In this document: positions 50,393-59,680 of the stretch, piece after piece
Layout of the letters: the number at the start of each line of letters is the position of its first letter
How positions within the stretch are numbered: the first letter of the stretch is position 1
Origin: Arthrobacter globiformis
GTDB taxonomy: Bacteria > Actinomycetota > Actinomycetes > Actinomycetales > Micrococcaceae
DNA: 64,000 nt
Assembly (NCBI RefSeq): GCF_030817195.1
Contig: NZ_JAUSYZ010000001.1
Span: 4,836,001 to 4,900,000, forward strand
Direction: 5' to 3'
Program-made: the position numbers and the translations under genes
The notes under the pieces: model-generated
Told to the model about the DNA's origin: nothing
Seen by the model: only the letters and a program-made list of their open reading frames with translations
Database searches by the model: none

Positions 50393-51367
50393 ATGAGCAC
50401 GAGGGTTGAGAAGCGCATTCTGGTGAACGTGCCGGTCAGCACGGCATACAACCAGTGGACCCAGTTCGAAGACTTTCCGCACTTCATGGGCGGCGTCAAG
50501 AAGGTGACCCAACTCAGCGACGACCGCCTCGAGTGGGTGGCCGAGATCGCGGGCGTGAAGCGCAAGTGGGAGGCACGGATCCTCGAGCAGAAGCCGGACC
50601 AGAAGGTTGCCTGGGCCGCCACGGAGGGGGCCACCAACGCCGGCTCGGTGGAGTTTGAAGACGTGGGCGGCGGCCAGACCTCCATCAAGCTGTTCATCGA
50701 CTACGAACCCGAGGGGATCGTGGAGAAGATCGGCGACAAGCTTCACGTCGTGGAGCACCAGGCCGAGGCCGACCTTAAGAGGTTCAAGGCATTCATCGAG
50801 GACGAAGGCTACGCCAGCGGCGCCTGGCGGGGCTCGGTCAATGAAGGCGGCACGGTGGGCACCCCTGGCGTTGAGCACGCTGCCGGGTCGCTCGGCGACA
50901 GCGGCAAGGCCGGCGTCTCCGGCAAGATGGCGGCGGCCGCCGGAGTGGCGGCTGCAGCAGGCGCGGCAGCAGCAGTTGCCGCGGGCGGCAAGGACAAGGA
51001 CACCGACGCGGCCTATGTTGTGGACGAGACCGTCACCCTGGTGGTTCCGGAGTACACCGAAACCACCGTCGTTACCGACACGACCGACACCCCGGGCTTC
51101 TCCGGCGGAACTGCGGCGGACACCGTTGCAGGCGGAACTGCTGCCGGTGGAACTGTTGCCGGTGGAACTGCGGCAGGCGCCGGCTCGGCGCTGACGGACG
51201 AGACCATCGCCCATCCCTTCGACCAGACCAACGGACTGATTGACGACGAAGGCGACTCGGACGAGACCGCTGCAAGCGACACACGCAGCGCCGCAGACCG
51301 GGCCGAAAGCGCAGACCGCGATCCCGGCACCATCCCGCCCCTGGGCGGCACCTCCGGCCAGCACTAA
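50393..51367 (+). CDS. SRPBCC (cyclase/dehydrase) protein with low-complexity tail
   Basis: 324 residues, GAAGGAG before the ATG. Residues 1-145 form a START/SRPBCC domain (VEKRILVNVPVSTAYNQWTQ, FEDFPHFMGGVKKVTQLSDD, LEWVAEIAGVKRKWEARILE). Residues about 180-324 are low-complexity, rich in Ala, Gly, Thr and Asp, with three to four GGTAAGG-like 15-bp repeats at about 51104-51175. The domain may bind a lipid or polyketide-like ligand; the tail looks like a flexible acidic extension. Followed by a strong terminator. Confidence 0.85.
   Translation: MSTRVEKRILVNVPVSTAYNQWTQFEDFPHFMGGVKKVTQLSDDRLEWVAEIAGVKRKWEARILEQKPDQKVAWAATEGATNAGSVEFEDVGGGQTSIKLFIDYEPEGIVEKIGDKLHVVEHQAEADLKRFKAFIEDEGYASGAWRGSVNEGGTVGTPGVEHAAGSLGDSGKAGVSGKMAAAAGVAAAAGAAAAVAAGGKDKDTDAAYVVDETVTLVVPEYTETTVVTDTTDTPGFSGGTAADTVAGGTAAGGTVAGGTAAGAGSALTDETIAHPFDQTNGLIDDEGDSDETAASDTRSAADRAESADRDPGTIPPLGGTSGQH
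51104..51175 (+). repeat. 15-bp repeats in the SRPBCC tail
   Basis: Units GGCGGAACTGCTGCC (51131-51145), GGTGGAACTGTTGCC (51146-51160) and GGTGGAACTGCGGCA (51161-51175), with a further related unit at 51104. They encode G-G-T-A/V-A and keep the frame. Confidence 0.75.
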
Positions 51368-51393
51368 GGCGGGCTGGCATCCAACAGAATCGC

Positions 51394-51427
51394 AAAAACG
51401 ACGGCGGGACTACCCGCCGTCGTTTTT
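51394..51427 (+). terminator. Strong rho-independent terminator
   Basis: 15-bp stem AAAAACGACGGCGGG/CCCGCCGTCGTTTTT with a 4-base loop and a built-in T5 run, 27 bases after the SRPBCC stop. Same stem core as the modC terminator. Confidence 0.92.
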
Positions 51428-51728
51428 GTCCATTTGCTGCCCTGGATGCCAGTTTTGAACGCTTTATTTTGAGCATTGACCCCGACGTCACGCGGTGGCA
51501 ACGTAGGATTAATCTTCCTTCCCCCAGTGCCGGGGGATTTGCACAAATATTTCCCTGCCCCGGCGTCTGCGCCCAGGCAAGCACAATTTGATATCGCAAC
51601 AGTTGCGGCAGCGATATCGCACGCCCTGACATATGAGAATCCTTTATTTCTCTAACCCGACTCAGTCGTCTCATTAATGCTTGCCTGAACAAATGTTCTC
51701 ATCGAGAACGGCAGGTGTGGGGGCCCAC
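51428..51728. promoter_or_regulatory. Leader region of the glycan operon
   Basis: 301 bases without a gene. It carries inverted arms GATATCGC (51590-51597) and GCGATATC (51611-51618), with the small palindrome GCAACAGTTGC at 51596-51606 inside. This is a candidate operator about 110-140 bases before the first glycosyltransferase. It is AT-richer than the neighbours, as expected of a promoter region, but no -10/-35 pair is certain. Confidence 0.45.
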
Positions 51729-52943
51729 ATGGAAATACTAAGAATTGTCCTTTATTCACACGACTCATTGGGTCTCGGTCACGTGCGGCGCAATCTCGCG
51801 CTGGCCCACGCACTGAGCAACCAACTCCCCCTCCTGACGGGCCGCGACGTTACCGGCATCCTCATTTCCGGCACCGCACTCGCCCCCGGGTTCGATCTTC
51901 CGGCCGGCTGGGACTGGGTCATCCTGCCCGGAGTGGAAAAGAGCCATGACGGCTATCAGCCCCGCCACCTTACAGTGCCCATGCAGGACCTCGTTTCCCT
52001 GCGGGCCGGCCTGCTCCAATCGGTGCTGGGCGGCTTCCGTCCCGATCTGGTAGTGGTTGATCGCCACGCCACCGGCATCCACCGCGAACTTGAACCCGCC
52101 CTGCGACGGGCCCGCGCGGCCGGGCCCGTCCGCACAGTTCTGGGACTGCGCGAGGTCCTGGATGAGCCTGAGGCAGCCAACGCCGAATGGGAGAAGGTGG
52201 GCGGCGCGCCACTGGTCAAAGACCTATTTGACGCCATCTGGGTTTATGGCGATCCTGCCATCCATGATCCTGTTGCTGCGGGCGAAATTCCGCATTCCTT
52301 CTCCAAACTGATCCGCTACACCGGATACCTTGCGGCAGGGCGGCCGCCCGGCCCCGGGAAGCTCAGCGTGCAGCGCCCTTATTTCATAACGACGGTGGGC
52401 GGCGGCGCTGACGGGCACGCCCTGGCAGCCATGGCGGCGGCGGCCGACGTTCCTGCGGGCGTGCGGCATCTGATCATCGCCGGGCCCCAGATGCCAGGGC
52501 GGCAGATCACGGACCTGCGGCGGCGCGCAGCCCCAGGCGTAAGGATTGCCGAGCGGCTCAATGACATGGTGCTTCACCTGCGCGGAGCCCAGGCCATCGT
52601 GTCCATGGGGGGTTACAACACCGTCTGCGAAATCATGAGCACCGACGTTCCTGCCCTGATTGTGCCGCGCATCCACGCCCGCTCCGAGCAGCGGATCAGG
52701 GCCGCCTCCCTGGCTTCCGCGGGGTACCTGGAATATCGCGAGATCACCACATTGACGCCGGGGATCCTCTCCGGCTGGCTGGTCCGCCGGCTGGGCACCA
52801 GGGTGGACCGGAGGCAGGCGCGGCTTGACGGGCTGGTCCGCGTGCCGCAGCTCGCGGCCGAACTCCTGCAGCCCCTGCTGCGCCCTGACGCATCTTCGGC
52901 GCCCAGCAGCTCACGGGAAGGTGCCGCGCATGTTGCAATCTGA
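51729..52943 (+). CDS. GT28/MurG-like glycosyltransferase
   Basis: 404 residues from ATG 51729 (MEILRIVLYSHDSLGLGHVR); the 16-residue upstream extension has no support. GT-B layout with the N-terminal glycine-rich GLGHVRRN loop and a C-terminal donor site (IVSMGGYNTVCEIMSTDVPA, LIVPRIHARSEQRIRAASLA). Family COG4671 'predicted glycosyl transferase'. Probably uses a UDP-sugar on the cytoplasmic side of the membrane. First gene of the block. Confidence 0.85.
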   Translation: MEILRIVLYSHDSLGLGHVRRNLALAHALSNQLPLLTGRDVTGILISGTALAPGFDLPAGWDWVILPGVEKSHDGYQPRHLTVPMQDLVSLRAGLLQSVLGGFRPDLVVVDRHATGIHRELEPALRRARAAGPVRTVLGLREVLDEPEAANAEWEKVGGAPLVKDLFDAIWVYGDPAIHDPVAAGEIPHSFSKLIRYTGYLAAGRPPGPGKLSVQRPYFITTVGGGADGHALAAMAAAADVPAGVRHLIIAGPQMPGRQITDLRRRAAPGVRIAERLNDMVLHLRGAQAIVSMGGYNTVCEIMSTDVPALIVPRIHARSEQRIRAASLASAGYLEYREITTLTPGILSGWLVRRLGTRVDRRQARLDGLVRVPQLAAELLQPLLRPDASSAPSSSREGAAHVAI

Positions 52944-54147
52944 ACCGGCTACCGCCTACATCCTGAAAATGTACCCGCGGTTCTCCGAGACGTTCATCGT
53001 CTCCGAGATTCTGGCGCGCGAGGCCGCCGGAGACAGGATTGAGATCTTCTCCCTCCGACCGCCCAACGACCCCCGCTTCCATCCCGAGCTGGCACGCGTC
53101 AAGGCGCCCGTGACGTATATCGCCCGGCCGAAGAGCGCCGAGCGTGTCTGGGAGACCTTCCGCGCCGCGGAAGCCGCCGGGCTAGCCCCGGCGGTGTCCC
53201 GGGTTTTCGCGGAACTGGCCACCACGGACACAAACGATGCGATTCAGGCCATCAGCCTCGCCGTCGCCCTGCAGAACCGCAACATCAGGCACCTGCACGT
53301 CCATTTCGCGTCAATCCCCACGACCGTGGCGAGGCTCGCCTCGGCCATCACCGGCATTCCCTATTCCTTCACAGCGCACGCGGTGGATATTTTCGTTGAG
53401 ATCGTCGACGACGATCTCCGGACCAAGTTTGCCCAGGCCCACCATGCCGTGACGATCAGCGAGTACAACCTGCGATTCCTGACCCGCCGCTTCCCGGACG
53501 TTACCTCGCGCCTGCACCTGGTGCGAAACGGTCTGGACCTCGACCGCTTCCCGTACCGCGACCCCCGGACCATCGGTGCCACGGTGCGGGTGGCCGCCGT
53601 CGGACGGCTCGTGGAGAAGAAGGGATTCCAGCATCTGATGCCGGCCGCCGCAGAGCTCGTGGCCCAGGGCGTCCCGCTCGACCTGAGAATCGCAGGAACT
53701 GGAATCCTCGCCGCGCAACTGCAGTCCGCCGTCGAGCAGCTGGGGCTTGCGGACCACGTCAGACTGCTGGGGCCGCAGACCCAGGACCAGGTCCATGAGC
53801 TGCTGGATTCCTGCGACGTGTTCGTTGCTCCCTGTGTGGTGGCGGCGGACGGCAACGCAGACGGGATGCCCACGGTGCTGCTGGAGGCCATGGCCACCGG
53901 CGCGCCATGCATTTCCACTGCCGTGACCGGCATCCCTGAGGTGGTGCACAACGGACGCACGGGAATCCTGACGCCGCCCGGCGATCCGCACCTGCTTGCA
54001 CAGGCCATCCGCCGCATGAGCGCTCCATCAACGAACAGGGTGTCCCTGGCGCGCAATGCCCGTGCACTGATCGAACGGGACTACGACGTGCGGAATCAGG
54101 CAGAGATGCTCCGTGCCCTGGCGCCCGTGGCAAGGAAGGTGGCGTAA
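52930..54147 (+). CDS. GT4-family glycosyltransferase
   Basis: 405 residues, ATG 52930 with GGGAAGG upstream, overlapping the previous gene by 14 bases. The acceptor half resembles colanic-acid-type GT4 enzymes (HVHFASIPTTVARLASAITG, IPYSFTAHAVDIF). The donor half has VGRLVEKKGFQHLMPAAAEL and the E-x7-E motif in GMPTVLLEAMATGAPCISTA. Retaining GT-B enzyme. Confidence 0.9.
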   Translation: MLQSEPATAYILKMYPRFSETFIVSEILAREAAGDRIEIFSLRPPNDPRFHPELARVKAPVTYIARPKSAERVWETFRAAEAAGLAPAVSRVFAELATTDTNDAIQAISLAVALQNRNIRHLHVHFASIPTTVARLASAITGIPYSFTAHAVDIFVEIVDDDLRTKFAQAHHAVTISEYNLRFLTRRFPDVTSRLHLVRNGLDLDRFPYRDPRTIGATVRVAAVGRLVEKKGFQHLMPAAAELVAQGVPLDLRIAGTGILAAQLQSAVEQLGLADHVRLLGPQTQDQVHELLDSCDVFVAPCVVAADGNADGMPTVLLEAMATGAPCISTAVTGIPEVVHNGRTGILTPPGDPHLLAQAIRRMSAPSTNRVSLARNARALIERDYDVRNQAEMLRALAPVARKVA

Positions 54148-55325
54148 TGCGCGTCGCCTACATCTGCGCCGATCCCGGCGTCCCGGTCTTCGGGACCAAG
54201 GGATCCTCCGTCCATGTCCAGGAGATCGTGCGCGCCTGGGGCAGGGCCGGAGCCGACGTCACGGTGTACTGCGTCCGCGCCGGGAACGACCGCCCGGCCG
54301 ACCTCACGGGTCTGCCCGTCGTGGAACGGCCGCCCCGCAAGGCAGAACCGGCCGTGCGCGAGCGCGCCATCGAAGAGGCGGCGTCCTCCCTCGCTGACGC
54401 CGCCCTCCGCAACGGCTGCGACCTCGTCTATGAACGCTACTCGCTGTTCAGCGCCGCCTTGGCCATGGTGGCCGGCGCACTCGGGGTCCCGGCCGTCCTT
54501 GAGGTCAACGCGCCGTTGATCGAGGAGCAGCAGCGGTACCGCCAGCTTTTTGATGTTGGCCTCGCTGAATCGATGCTCCGCCGGAACGCCCTGGCCGCCG
54601 ACGCCGTGGCCTGCGTCTCTGAGCCGGTGCTCCGTTGGGTGAAGCAGCGCGTACCCGAGGCCAGGACCGTGCTGGCACCGAACGGCGTCAACACCGACCG
54701 GATTACGGCCCGGACGTGGTGGCAACCTTCCGGACAGCGGGCAGGACACGGCCGTTTCACAGTGGCGTTCACCGGCACCCTCAAGCCGTGGCACGGCGTC
54801 CCGGACCTGCTCGAGTCGGTGGCCCTGGCTAACGCTGATCCGGAGAGAGCGGGCTTGTGGACGGTGAGGATCATCGGCGACGGGCCGGGCCGGCCGGACC
54901 TCGAACGGCTCGCCACCCGGCTCGGCGTGGAGACGGAGTTCACCGGTGCCGTCCCGCCGGACTCCGTGCCTGGCCTGCTGCATGAATGCGATGCCGCCGC
55001 TGCGCCGTACCTGCAGCCCGCGCCCGGCCAGGACCACTACTTTTCGCCGTTGAAGGTGTACGAATACCTGGCATCGGGCATGCCGGTGATCGCCACGGCC
55101 CTGGGCCAGATCCCGTCCATCATTGAGCACGGCCGCACCGGGCTGACGGTCCCTGCCGGCGATTTGGCAGGGTTCGCCGCCGCCCTGAACCGTCTGGGGG
55201 CTGACGCCGCGCTCCGCGAACGGCTGGGCACCCAGGCCCGGGCCGCCGCCGTCGAACATCACAGTTGGGACGGCGTGCTTTCCCTGATCACCGCGGCGCT
55301 GGCATCCCGGCAGGAGGTGGCCTGA
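54147..55325 (+). CDS. GT4-family glycosyltransferase
   Basis: 392 residues; its ATG overlaps the preceding stop (TAATG). N-terminal glycine loop FGTKGSSVHVQEIVRAW, donor half FTGTLKPWHGVPDLLESVAL and the acidic motif FSPLKVYEYLASGMPVIATA. A second retaining GT-B enzyme, different from the preceding one, so at least three sugars are added by this block. Confidence 0.9.
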   Translation: MRVAYICADPGVPVFGTKGSSVHVQEIVRAWGRAGADVTVYCVRAGNDRPADLTGLPVVERPPRKAEPAVRERAIEEAASSLADAALRNGCDLVYERYSLFSAALAMVAGALGVPAVLEVNAPLIEEQQRYRQLFDVGLAESMLRRNALAADAVACVSEPVLRWVKQRVPEARTVLAPNGVNTDRITARTWWQPSGQRAGHGRFTVAFTGTLKPWHGVPDLLESVALANADPERAGLWTVRIIGDGPGRPDLERLATRLGVETEFTGAVPPDSVPGLLHECDAAAAPYLQPAPGQDHYFSPLKVYEYLASGMPVIATALGQIPSIIEHGRTGLTVPAGDLAGFAAALNRLGADAALRERLGTQARAAAVEHHSWDGVLSLITAALASRQEVA

Positions 55326-55327
55326 CC

Positions 55328-57241
55328 ATGACCGCGCACGACCACCGAGCGCAGCCGCCAGGGCAGAAAGCGGCCGTCGAGCGGAAGCCTGCGGGCCCAT
55401 CCAGGCGGCGGGGGCGGAACCCCGCCCGGCCGCCAAAGCCGGATTCCGGGCTGCGGCGCACACTGCGCAGTGTGCGCCCGCATCTCCAGGGCCACCGCGT
55501 CCTCATGGTGGGCGGATTCGTCGGGCTCACGTTCGACGTGGCTTTCCGCTTGGTGGAACCTTGGCCCCTCAAGGTGGTGATCGACGCCGTCTCCCGCTCG
55601 CTGGGCGCCACGCTGCACAAACCCGGTCCCAGCATGGACGCCAGCATGCAGACGCTCATCCTGTGCGGGGCGGCGGTGGTGGCTATCAGTATTGGGCGCG
55701 CCATCTCCAACTACTGGTCCGCCGTCTGCTTCGCCCTCATCGGCTCGAGGGTCGCCGCTGACCTGAGGGCACGGGCCTTCCGCCACGTGCAGGGCTTGTC
55801 CATGCGCCACCACACCCGGGCGTCCACCGGGGACACCGTCCAGCGCCTGGTGGGCGACGTGACCCGCCTGCAGGACGTGGCCATCACCGCCGGGCTGCCG
55901 CTCCTGGGCAACATGGCCACCCTGGTGGCAATGACCGGCATCCTGCTTTGGTTGGATCCCCTGCTCTCCCTGGTGGTGGTCCTGGCCGCCGGCGTCTTCG
56001 TCCTCCTTTCCCGCGCCAGCTCAGGCCCCATCACGGCGGCGGCCGGCAACTCCCGCAGGGGGGAAGGGCACTTGGCCACGACGGCGGCGCAGACCTTGGG
56101 TGCCATCCGCGAGGTCCAGGCTTACGGGCTGGAGGACACCATCAGTTCCGGCTTCCGCAGCAGTAACCAGGCAACCCTGGGGACGGGCGTTGTGGCGCTG
56201 CGGCTCGCCGCCGGCCTCGAGCGGCGCACGGACGTGCTGATCGGCGTAGCGACGGCGGTGGTGTTGGCCGGAGGCGGCTGGCGGGTCATGGAGCACGTGA
56301 TCACGCCGGGTGACCTGGTGATATTCCTGATGTACCTCAAGACGGGCATGAAACCGCTAAAGGACGTGGCGAAACAGATTGGCCGGATCGCCCGTGCCAC
56401 GGCCTCCGGCGAGCGGGTGGCGGACCTGCTGGAAGCACAGACGGACCTGCCGGAGTCCGCCCATGCCCGCCGCCTGGACAACAGGAACCCGGACATCGTT
56501 ATTGATGACGTGTCCGCGGGCCACGGCGACGGAATGGTGCTTCACGGGATCAACCTCACCATCCCGGCCGGTGAGCACGTGGCCATCCTAGGCCCGTCCG
56601 GCGCCGGAAAGTCCACCCTGGCCAGCCTCATCCTGCGCATGATCGACCCCGCCACCGGATCTGTCAGGGTGGGCGGCGAGGACCTGCGGGACCTCAAAAT
56701 CGCATCCGTGCGGTCCCACGTGTCCATCCTGCTGCAGGACTCCGTGCTGTTCGGCATCTCCGTCCGGGACAACATCCGGTTCGGCAGGCTCGACGCCACG
56801 GACCGGGAAATCGAGGAGGCTGCCGCCCTGGCCCAGGCCGGCGACTTCATCCGCGCCCTTCCGGACGGCTACGACACGGTGCTGGGCGAAGCGGCAAAGG
56901 ACCTCTCCGGCGGCCAGCGGCAGCGGATCGCCATTGCCCGCGCCATCCTCCGGCGGGCCCCGATCGTGATCCTCGACGAAGCGACGGCAGGCCTGGACGC
57001 CGCCTCCCGGGATTCCGTCCTGCAGGCCCTCGCCGCCCTGACCCGCGAACGAACCTCCATCACGATCACCCACGATCCCCACTCCGCCCGTTCCTGCGAC
57101 CGCATCGTGTGGCTCGAAAACGGCAGGATTGTGGAGGAGGGACGCCCGGAGGAGCTGCTGCGGGATCCCGGGTCCAGGTTCGCCCGCTGGATGGATGACG
57201 AGGACCCCAGCCGGCCCGAAGAGAAGCTGGAAGTGCCATGA
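55328..57241 (+). CDS. ABC exporter with fused membrane and ATPase domains
   Basis: 637 residues from ATG 55328, 2 bases after the glycosyltransferase. A basic, proline-rich 40-residue N-terminus, six membrane segments, then Walker A GPSGAGKST (about 421-429), signature DLSGGQRQRIAIARAIL (about 526), Walker B PIVILDEATAGLD and the switch THDPHSARS. An MsbA-like exporter that probably acts as a homodimer and flips the glycan or glycolipid made by the neighbouring enzymes. Overlaps the next gene (ATGA). Confidence 0.92.
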   Translation: MTAHDHRAQPPGQKAAVERKPAGPSRRRGRNPARPPKPDSGLRRTLRSVRPHLQGHRVLMVGGFVGLTFDVAFRLVEPWPLKVVIDAVSRSLGATLHKPGPSMDASMQTLILCGAAVVAISIGRAISNYWSAVCFALIGSRVAADLRARAFRHVQGLSMRHHTRASTGDTVQRLVGDVTRLQDVAITAGLPLLGNMATLVAMTGILLWLDPLLSLVVVLAAGVFVLLSRASSGPITAAAGNSRRGEGHLATTAAQTLGAIREVQAYGLEDTISSGFRSSNQATLGTGVVALRLAAGLERRTDVLIGVATAVVLAGGGWRVMEHVITPGDLVIFLMYLKTGMKPLKDVAKQIGRIARATASGERVADLLEAQTDLPESAHARRLDNRNPDIVIDDVSAGHGDGMVLHGINLTIPAGEHVAILGPSGAGKSTLASLILRMIDPATGSVRVGGEDLRDLKIASVRSHVSILLQDSVLFGISVRDNIRFGRLDATDREIEEAAALAQAGDFIRALPDGYDTVLGEAAKDLSGGQRQRIAIARAILRRAPIVILDEATAGLDAASRDSVLQALAALTRERTSITITHDPHSARSCDRIVWLENGRIVEEGRPEELLRDPGSRFARWMDDEDPSRPEEKLEVP

Positions 57242-58518
57242 CCGGGGCAGAACCAGCGTTCAGGGATCCGGACCTCTCCCTGGCCAGCCGCGATGATGCG
57301 CTCCCTTGCCTTCCCTACCTGCTGGACGACGCCCGCCTGTCCTCGCTGCTCGGCGAAACCGTCCGCGTGACCCGGGTCCGCTACAAGCCTCGCACCTCCT
57401 TGCTGGTGGCATTCCGGTGCATCCGCAACGGCGCCTTCGTCTACGGGTGGGCCATGACCCGGACCCGCGCCGGCAACTCCGATCTCCTGCGGCGGGAGCT
57501 CACCTCGCGGTCCCGCGGTGGGGGTATCCGGGTCCTGCGCCCCGATCCGCGGCTGGACGACAACCTGGTGGCGGTGGGCGGCGTCGAGGACGACTGGCTC
57601 CTCTACAGAAACCTGCTCTGGCTGCGCGAACACGGCATGGAACGGCTCGGCCTCCCGCAGCGGCCGGGCAGCGCGCTGGCCGGCGCAGGCAGCGCGGTGC
57701 GGTACAAACCCGAGCGCCGTCTGGTCCTCTTCGTCCAGAACTCCGGCACACCGGTGGTCATCAAGGTCGCCGCCAGGCCGGCCGGTGCCGAACAGGAGGC
57801 CCATTTCCTGGAGCGGCTGAGCCTGCACGGTGTTCCGCACCTCCCCGAGCTGGGCGACGCCGAATGCCTGAGGCACGGCATCACCGCCTGCGCGGCCTGG
57901 GGCGGCGGCGACCTTGCAGGTCTCGACGACGACTCCGGGGCGGTCAACGCGGGGGAAGCCCTGGCAAGGCTACATGGCATACCCCCCGGCGGATTCCCGG
58001 AAGGGCAGGACGTCTGGCGTGACCACGTCGCGGCGCAGATGCAGGCCACACGGTCCATGGTTGCGTTGCTGCTTCCCACACTGGAGGAGCCGGCCAGGCG
58101 GGTCGAATCCGAGCTCCGCGCCCGCCTGCTGACGGACGGCGCGGCAACCGAGTACGTCTTGGTGCACGGGGACTTCTCCCCTGACCAGGTGCTGGTGGGG
58201 GGCTCGGAAGTGCGCCTCATAGATTTTGACCGGGCGCGCACCGGTGTGGCTGAGGCTGACCTGGGATCGTTCGCTGCCGCGGAGGAAGCCGTCCGGGCCG
58301 GTGCTTCCGCAGTGCCAGCAGGGGGCGCGGGAGGCCCGAAAACCGCACGGCTCAACGAGGGCTACGCCAGGGCGGGCGGGAGGTTCACCGAAGCCGGCGT
58401 GGACGCCTGGGCGGCCTACCGGCTCTACAACAGCAGCGTCGAACCCTTCCGCGACCGGTCCCCGGAATGGGCCGCCGACATGTCCTGGCATCTGCACCGG
58501 GCCAAGGAACTGATCTAA
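57238..58518 (+). CDS. APH-fold phosphotransferase (kinase A of the glycan block)
   Basis: 426 residues. An N-terminal 150-residue region (VRVTRVRYKPRTSLLVAFRC, then VRYKPERRLVLFVQN) precedes a kinase core with the catalytic loop VHGDFSPDQVLVGG (about 308-315) and metal motif LIDFDRARTGVAEADLGSFA (about 326). Like maltokinase/choline-kinase-type folds rather than a drug-resistance enzyme. Coupled to the ABC gene by ATGA and to the next kinase by TAATG. Confidence 0.87.
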   Translation: MTGAEPAFRDPDLSLASRDDALPCLPYLLDDARLSSLLGETVRVTRVRYKPRTSLLVAFRCIRNGAFVYGWAMTRTRAGNSDLLRRELTSRSRGGGIRVLRPDPRLDDNLVAVGGVEDDWLLYRNLLWLREHGMERLGLPQRPGSALAGAGSAVRYKPERRLVLFVQNSGTPVVIKVAARPAGAEQEAHFLERLSLHGVPHLPELGDAECLRHGITACAAWGGGDLAGLDDDSGAVNAGEALARLHGIPPGGFPEGQDVWRDHVAAQMQATRSMVALLLPTLEEPARRVESELRARLLTDGAATEYVLVHGDFSPDQVLVGGSEVRLIDFDRARTGVAEADLGSFAAAEEAVRAGASAVPAGGAGGPKTARLNEGYARAGGRFTEAGVDAWAAYRLYNSSVEPFRDRSPEWAADMSWHLHRAKELI

Positions 58519-59660
58519 TGAACTGGCATCCTCCCGTACCCCGCCGCGTGACCGACCCCGCGGGAAAAGAGTGGCTGGTGAGCCGTTCGTGGCCCGGCGT
58601 TTCGGCAGACCGGTACGTCCTCGAAGTGCAGTCGCCCGGCTATCCCGGGGTGCTGGGCGGGTTCTTCCGCGAAGGCCGGTTTGTCCCGGTAGGTGCGGAC
58701 GACTCCAAGCTGCCTGCACTCGCCCTCGAGTCGCCTAAGGGCGAAACCGTGGTCCACCGCGCCCACAAGCGGGCAGTCCTGTGTGCCGGTGACACCTACA
58801 TCAAAGTGTTCCGGCCTGAACAGGCGCCTGCGGCGGCCACAAACCATGTGTTGGCCACCGCACCCCTGGCCGGCGGCCACTTCAGGACACCGGTGATGAC
58901 CTCAGCCCGGCCGGATGTCCTGGTTTTCGGCCGCCTGGCGGGGCGGTCGTATCATGAGCTCGGCCAGGACCGGACGACCGTCCCGGACGAGTTCTTTGCC
59001 GGCATGTGGGCTGACTGGTCGCACGCCTGGACGGAATCTGTTGCCCGTGCCAGGGGCTCCGCTTTCCGCGCCAGCCTGGAGCAGCTTCCGCTGCACGATG
59101 CCGAGGAGGAACTGGTCAAGGTGCGGCGGTGGATCGATCACTGGCTGCTCCACAGCAATGGGATCCCCGAGGCTGAGCAGGGACGCGCTGCGCTCCTGGC
59201 ACAGGCCGACGCCGTCACGGCCGGTCTTCTGGCCGGGCCCCGCGATCCCCTCGGGTGGGCGCACGGAGACCTGCACGACAAACAAATACTGGGCAGCGAC
59301 AACACCGGAGCGCCGGGGCTGCTGGATTTCGACGAGGCCTGCAGGGCCGAGGCCGCCCTGGACCTGGCCAACCTGGACGTGCACCTGGAACTGCGCCGGA
59401 GGCAGAATCTCCTGAGTGAGCAGCGGTTTGCAGTCGCCCATGCGAGCATCGGATCGGCGGCCCGCCGCCTGCACGTCCGCCCGGAACGGTTCGAGGCGTA
59501 TGCCGCTTCCGCCCGGCTGCGGCTGGCCTGCATGTACTCCTTCCGCCCGCCGTGGGGATCCTGGGCGGTGAGGTACCTGACATCAATGGACCTGGTTTCG
59601 CCGGAGCTGCGCCGATCACCGAAATGCCGAGCGCCGCGGCGCGAACCTGTCCCGCTATAG
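58518..59660 (+). CDS. APH-fold phosphotransferase (kinase B of the glycan block)
   Basis: 380 residues. The N-terminal part (EWLVSRSWPGVSADRYVLEV, QSPGYPGVLGGFFREG) is unlike kinase A, but the catalytic loop AHGDLHDKQILGSD (about 247-258) and metal motif LLDFDEACRAEAALDLANLD (about 267) are clear. Two unrelated APH-fold kinases side by side in one operon suggest two different phosphorylation steps or a heteromeric enzyme. Confidence 0.85.
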   Translation: MNWHPPVPRRVTDPAGKEWLVSRSWPGVSADRYVLEVQSPGYPGVLGGFFREGRFVPVGADDSKLPALALESPKGETVVHRAHKRAVLCAGDTYIKVFRPEQAPAAATNHVLATAPLAGGHFRTPVMTSARPDVLVFGRLAGRSYHELGQDRTTVPDEFFAGMWADWSHAWTESVARARGSAFRASLEQLPLHDAEEELVKVRRWIDHWLLHSNGIPEAEQGRAALLAQADAVTAGLLAGPRDPLGWAHGDLHDKQILGSDNTGAPGLLDFDEACRAEAALDLANLDVHLELRRRQNLLSEQRFAVAHASIGSAARRLHVRPERFEAYAASARLRLACMYSFRPPWGSWAVRYLTSMDLVSPELRRSPKCRAPRREPVPL

Positions 59661-59680
59661 AGCACAGAACCGAGTCTGAC

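Noticed and set aside
54096..55463. 455-codon minus-strand frame across the second GT4 gene
   Set aside because: Antisense of a well-supported glycosyltransferase.
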